From an uncultured Lachnospiraceae bacterium (GTDB taxonomy: Bacteria > Bacillota > Clostridia > Lachnospirales > Lachnospiraceae): a DNA stretch of 45,841 nucleotides. A program made the position numbers and the translations under genes. A model generated the notes under the pieces. The model was not told where the DNA came from. It made no database searches and saw only the letters and a program-made list of their open reading frames with translations. Numbering within the stretch: position 1 is the stretch's first letter; each line of letters begins with the position of its first letter. The stretch is from NCBI GenBank assembly GCA_947566705.1, contig CANOLA010000017.1:1-45841 (forward strand). The letters are read 5' to 3'. This document shows, piece after piece, positions 42,656 through 45,841 of this stretch.

Positions 42656-45451
42656 ATGTTACATATGGTATTACAGAAAATAAAAAACCAGAAGTGGCTG
42701 AATCTGTGTCTGTTTATAGGCATTCTTCTGATTACAGCGATGTTTTCCTGCCACCCGATGCTGGAACAGGGGGCAGGCTCCGGGATTTTAAGGAGAGGCT
42801 TTCGTGATTATGCAGGGGAAAATAAAAAATATCCTGCCATACTGCAAAGAAACGGTACATGGAAAGAAATAAATAAAAAAGAAATTTCCGCACTGGAAAA
42901 AGGCCTGGACCAGTATAAAGACCAGTGGCAGAAATATATTGACACCGGAATTGTGGACAGCCAGCGGAGCCTGACGCTTCCCGGAGGAAAGGCAGACAGC
43001 AGTCTTGGCGGGAAAAATTATTACCTGAAATTTACATACTTAAAAGAGCTTGGGGAGCATACCGGGGTCGTCCAGGGGGAAGGGTTTAAAAAGCAGCAGG
43101 GGGAATATACCTGTATCATCAGTGAGTACGTTATGGACGCTTTTGGGCTGACGGTGGGGGAGAAACTGTATTTCCCCTATCTGACCGATGAAAAAAACAA
43201 AAGCCTCTGTATGACAGTAGCGGGAATCTGCCGGGAAAAAGATATTACAGAACCATACTGGGAGCAGCCGCTTTCTGATTTTGGAAAAACGGTTTTTTTA
43301 TCAGAGGAAACTTTCGGGGAGATTTTAAAAACGTATGAGTTTGACGGGATGGAATTTACCGATACCGTGATGCTTGACTATACAAAGATTGACAGCAGTA
43401 ATGCAGACATTTATGAGTCTTATGTTTCGCAGTTTGAAAAACTGGACGCTGCATTTTCCAGTAATCTGCTGCAGCAGTTTAAAGATTATCATATAAAACA
43501 AAAAAAAGTACGGCTGATTTTAACCGCGCTGGAGATTCCGTGTATGGTACTGCTTTATCTGTTTCTCTACATGGTTTCTTCCAGGCTGCTTGGCACATGG
43601 GAGGGGGAAATTGCAGTACTCAGGAGCCGGGGAGCTTCTGTTTCGCAAACACTGTTTTTATATTTTCTGTATGCGTTTATGTTATCGGCGGCTGCATTTG
43701 TTCCCGGGATTTTTGCAGGGTATTTTCTGTGCAAATTCGGGGCGGGCTGCGACGGATTTTTACAGTTTACCCAAAAGTCCCTGGGGCTTTACCGTTTTTG
43801 TCCCCAGATGATTGTTTATGCTGCAGTTGCTGCCCTGTCGGTCATTTTGTTTCTGACGGTTCCAGTATTTAAGCTGGCAAAACAGACCATCGTGCAGAGG
43901 AAAAAGCCAAAAAGGAAAAAACCGTTGTGGTTTTCGGGGGCGTTTGATGTTCTTCTGCTTGGAATCTGCGGGTATCTCGGTTATGGATTTGCCAGACAAA
44001 AGGATATAACTGCACTGGATATCATTGCCGGGAAACAGCCGGATCCCATGCTTTTATTAAATGTAACGCTGTTTATCTTTGCCTGCGGCATGTTCTTTTT
44101 AAGGGCAGGGTACGGACTTGTCAGCCTGTGTTTTTGCTGCATGAAAACAAGAGGAAAGGCAGACAGCTATGCGGTGTTTCTGCAGATGAAGCGGACATGG
44201 TTTTCCTACGGACTGCTTGGGATTTTCCTGATGATGACGGTGGCAGGCGGAATCACAAATTCCGCAATGGCGCGCACGATTGGTGAAAATATGGAAAAAC
44301 GTATTACCTGCGATACCGGGGCGGATATGCGCTGTCAGGAAAAATGGAATCTTCGAATGTCGGTGGATGGGAATGGGGAGATGACCGGATGGGCATATAC
44401 CGAGCCGGATTTCGGACGCTTTCTGGAAATCTCAGAAGGAATAACAGCAGCCCGTGTCCTGACGGATGAGAATGTCCAGGTAACAGGCAGTAAAAAGTCG
44501 GCAGAAAACGTCCTTTTTATGGGAATTAACACAAAGGAATTCGGGGAAACTGCCATTCTTCCGGGAGAGGGAAGCGGACACCACTGGTATCATGATTTAA
44601 ATGCACTGGCAAAGGAGCCGGAGGGTGTGATTATTTCTTCAAATCTGGCAGAAAAGCTGGGGGTTTCCAAAGGGGATTTCATCAGCTGCCAGAGGTATTC
44701 CCCGGTTAAAGCAGGGGAAGAAATGGGAAGCATGCACGGAAAAGTATGTGCGGTTGTCAGTGAGTTTCCGGGATTTGAGAAATACCGTTATGAAACGAAT
44801 GAAGAAGGGAAAGTACAGGAAGAGGAGCAGTATCTTGTTGTCTGCAATTACACGCAGGCGGTTACAAAATTTCCGCTGACGCCGTATGAGGTCTGGCTTC
44901 ATTTTTCTTCCGCAGAGGATGTCAAAAAGGTATACCAGTGGGAACAGGACCTTGGGATTACCATGGAAAAAACAGTACTTGCGGACCAGATTGCGGAAAG
45001 CAAAGGCGACCCCGTTGTACAGATTACAAACGGGCTGTTTACACTGGACTTTCTGATTTCCCTGATTGTCTGCGCCATGGGATATCTCATTTACTGGATG
45101 ATTCTGGTAAACAGCCGCCAGCTTCTTTTTGGGATTTACCGTGCGATGGGAATGCAGCTTGCCGGGATTAAGAAAATGCTTGGCATGGAACAGCTGTTCA
45201 GTTCTGCGTTTTTTGCAGCAGCCGGAATGGGAACCGGGGTAATTGCCGCAAACTTTTTTGTGCCGCTGACAGCACTGGTATATCTGCCGCAGAAGCACAG
45301 CCTGCCATTTGTGACACAGATTTATGCAGCGGATTTTGGTAAGATTTGTGCCATGGTAATCCTGCCTGGAATCTTTTGTATTTTTATCCTGTTCCAGAGG
45401 GTGCGGCATATGCGGATTGCACAGATACTGCGGCTTGGGGAGGACATGTAA
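42656..45451 (+). CDS. ABC transporter permease, FtsX/MacB-like with two large extracellular domains
   Basis: The 931-residue product has one membrane helix at about 14-31, a large extracellular domain (about 35-285), a group of helices (about 288-308, 330-355, 384-402), two further helices (about 425-485), a helix near 515-535, a second extracellular domain (about 540-795), and three terminal helices (about 800-820, 845-870, 895-915). This is the duplicated ABC3/FtsX permease layout with ten helices. Such permeases use ATP to move or extract substrates at the membrane surface rather than through it. The ATP-binding protein gene overlaps its stop by one base. Confidence 0.88.
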   Translation: MLHMVLQKIKNQKWLNLCLFIGILLITAMFSCHPMLEQGAGSGILRRGFRDYAGENKKYPAILQRNGTWKEINKKEISALEKGLDQYKDQWQKYIDTGIVDSQRSLTLPGGKADSSLGGKNYYLKFTYLKELGEHTGVVQGEGFKKQQGEYTCIISEYVMDAFGLTVGEKLYFPYLTDEKNKSLCMTVAGICREKDITEPYWEQPLSDFGKTVFLSEETFGEILKTYEFDGMEFTDTVMLDYTKIDSSNADIYESYVSQFEKLDAAFSSNLLQQFKDYHIKQKKVRLILTALEIPCMVLLYLFLYMVSSRLLGTWEGEIAVLRSRGASVSQTLFLYFLYAFMLSAAAFVPGIFAGYFLCKFGAGCDGFLQFTQKSLGLYRFCPQMIVYAAVAALSVILFLTVPVFKLAKQTIVQRKKPKRKKPLWFSGAFDVLLLGICGYLGYGFARQKDITALDIIAGKQPDPMLLLNVTLFIFACGMFFLRAGYGLVSLCFCCMKTRGKADSYAVFLQMKRTWFSYGLLGIFLMMTVAGGITNSAMARTIGENMEKRITCDTGADMRCQEKWNLRMSVDGNGEMTGWAYTEPDFGRFLEISEGITAARVLTDENVQVTGSKKSAENVLFMGINTKEFGETAILPGEGSGHHWYHDLNALAKEPEGVIISSNLAEKLGVSKGDFISCQRYSPVKAGEEMGSMHGKVCAVVSEFPGFEKYRYETNEEGKVQEEEQYLVVCNYTQAVTKFPLTPYEVWLHFSSAEDVKKVYQWEQDLGITMEKTVLADQIAESKGDPVVQITNGLFTLDFLISLIVCAMGYLIYWMILVNSRQLLFGIYRAMGMQLAGIKKMLGMEQLFSSAFFAAAGMGTGVIAANFFVPLTALVYLPQKHSLPFVTQIYAADFGKICAMVILPGIFCIFILFQRVRHMRIAQILRLGEDM

Positions 45452-45841
45452 TGGAAACTGCAATACGGACAGAAGGAATACAGAAAGCATTTACTGAGGG
45501 TTCAAAAAAATTTTATGCACTGGATGACGTATCCGTTTCCATTCCCAAACAGGCGCTTACCATTTTTAAAGGGCGTTCCGGAAGCGGAAAGACCACTTTA
45601 TTAAATATTTTAGGTGCACTGGATACTCCTTCATCCGGAGAGGTTATTTTTCTGGGGGAAAAACTTTCCGGGAAAACGAAGGAGGAACTGGAGCAGCTGC
45701 GGCGGTACCGGATGGGATTTGTGTTCCAGTCGGCAGCCATGATTACCTGTATGAATGCATATGAAAATGTGGAGTTTGCACTCAGGCTTGCGGAGTATTC
45801 CGGTGACAGGGACAAAAGGGTACGGGAAATATTAGGACGCG
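45451..45841 (+). CDS. ABC transporter ATP-binding protein, N-terminal part (3' end outside window)
   Basis: The frame opens at ATG 45451, overlapping the permease stop codon by one base, and runs to the window end (130 codons). It encodes a MacB/LolD-type ATPase N-terminus: Walker A GRSGSGKTT near residue 44, then LNILGALDTPSSGEV, and a Q-loop in FVFQSAAMI near 90. The ABC signature and Walker B lie beyond the window. It should energise the permease at 42656. GGGGAGG upstream of the ATG supports the start. Confidence 0.93.
   Translation, partial: METAIRTEGIQKAFTEGSKKFYALDDVSVSIPKQALTIFKGRSGSGKTTLLNILGALDTPSSGEVIFLGEKLSGKTKEELEQLRRYRMGFVFQSAAMITCMNAYENVEFALRLAEYSGDRDKRVREILGR

Noticed and set aside
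44639-45490. 283-codon minus-strand frame over the permease end
   Set aside because: It is antisense to the permease and ATPase genes, is Cys/His-rich without a family match, and has no convincing ribosome binding site.
1-45841. CRISPR arrays, tRNA or rRNA genes, insertion sequences or attachment sites
   Set aside because: No regularly spaced repeats, cloverleaf sequences, rRNA stretches, transposase motifs or flanking direct repeats were seen.

Overview
The window is chromosomal DNA of a flagellated, low-to-moderate GC member of the Clostridia, most likely a Lachnospiraceae. The evidence is a FliA-terminated fla/che operon with FlhF, FlhG, CheC and CheD, the Gram-positive replicative polymerase PolC, the DXP isoprenoid genes dxr and ispG, and many lipoproteins with short Gram-positive-type signal peptides. 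Every supported gene is on the + strand. Species cannot be fixed from the sequence alone.

Region 1 (1-15259) is the 3' half of a fla/che operon: fliP (5' end missing), fliQ, fliR, flhB, flhA, flhF, flhG, a YcgR-like PilZ gene, cheB, cheA, cheW, cheC, cheD, a small membrane protein, fliA, a small charged protein, a SwrB-position membrane coiled-coil protein and a membrane protein with only the LysM-like part of MltG. The first genes build the flagellar export gate. FlhF and FlhG set number and placement, the PilZ protein couples c-di-GMP to motility, the Che proteins form the chemotaxis phosphorelay, and FliA (sigma-28) switches on late genes.

Region 2 (15260-32371) is the translation/lipid/isoprenoid/replication block that follows fla/che in Bacillus subtilis as well: rpsB, tsf, pyrH, frr, uppS, cdsA, dxr, rseP, ispG, polC. 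Two insertions interrupt it. Between tsf and pyrH lie a polysaccharide-deacetylase homologue that has lost two metal ligands and a bactofilin. Between rseP and ispG lies a cassette with a large coiled-coil protein gene preceded by a sigma-28-type promoter, then a 5'-truncated DUF3990 gene and its intact neighbour. Several intrinsic terminators and promoters divide this block. The fla/che terminator hairpin holds the -10 box of the rpsB promoter in its loop.

Region 3 (32372-45841) is an envelope sensing and transport cassette. A histidine kinase and a TTG-started membrane-anchored protein form a first unit closed by a strong terminator. A second unit carries three paralogous lipoproteins, an OmpR-type response regulator placed between the second and third of them, a HlyD/MacA-type adaptor lipoprotein, a second adaptor made of two fused adaptor modules, a ten-helix FtsX-type permease and the start of its ATPase (cut by the window end). 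I infer that the kinase, regulator and lipoproteins monitor the envelope and control the MacAB-like transporter. This is the best candidate here for a poorly described system.
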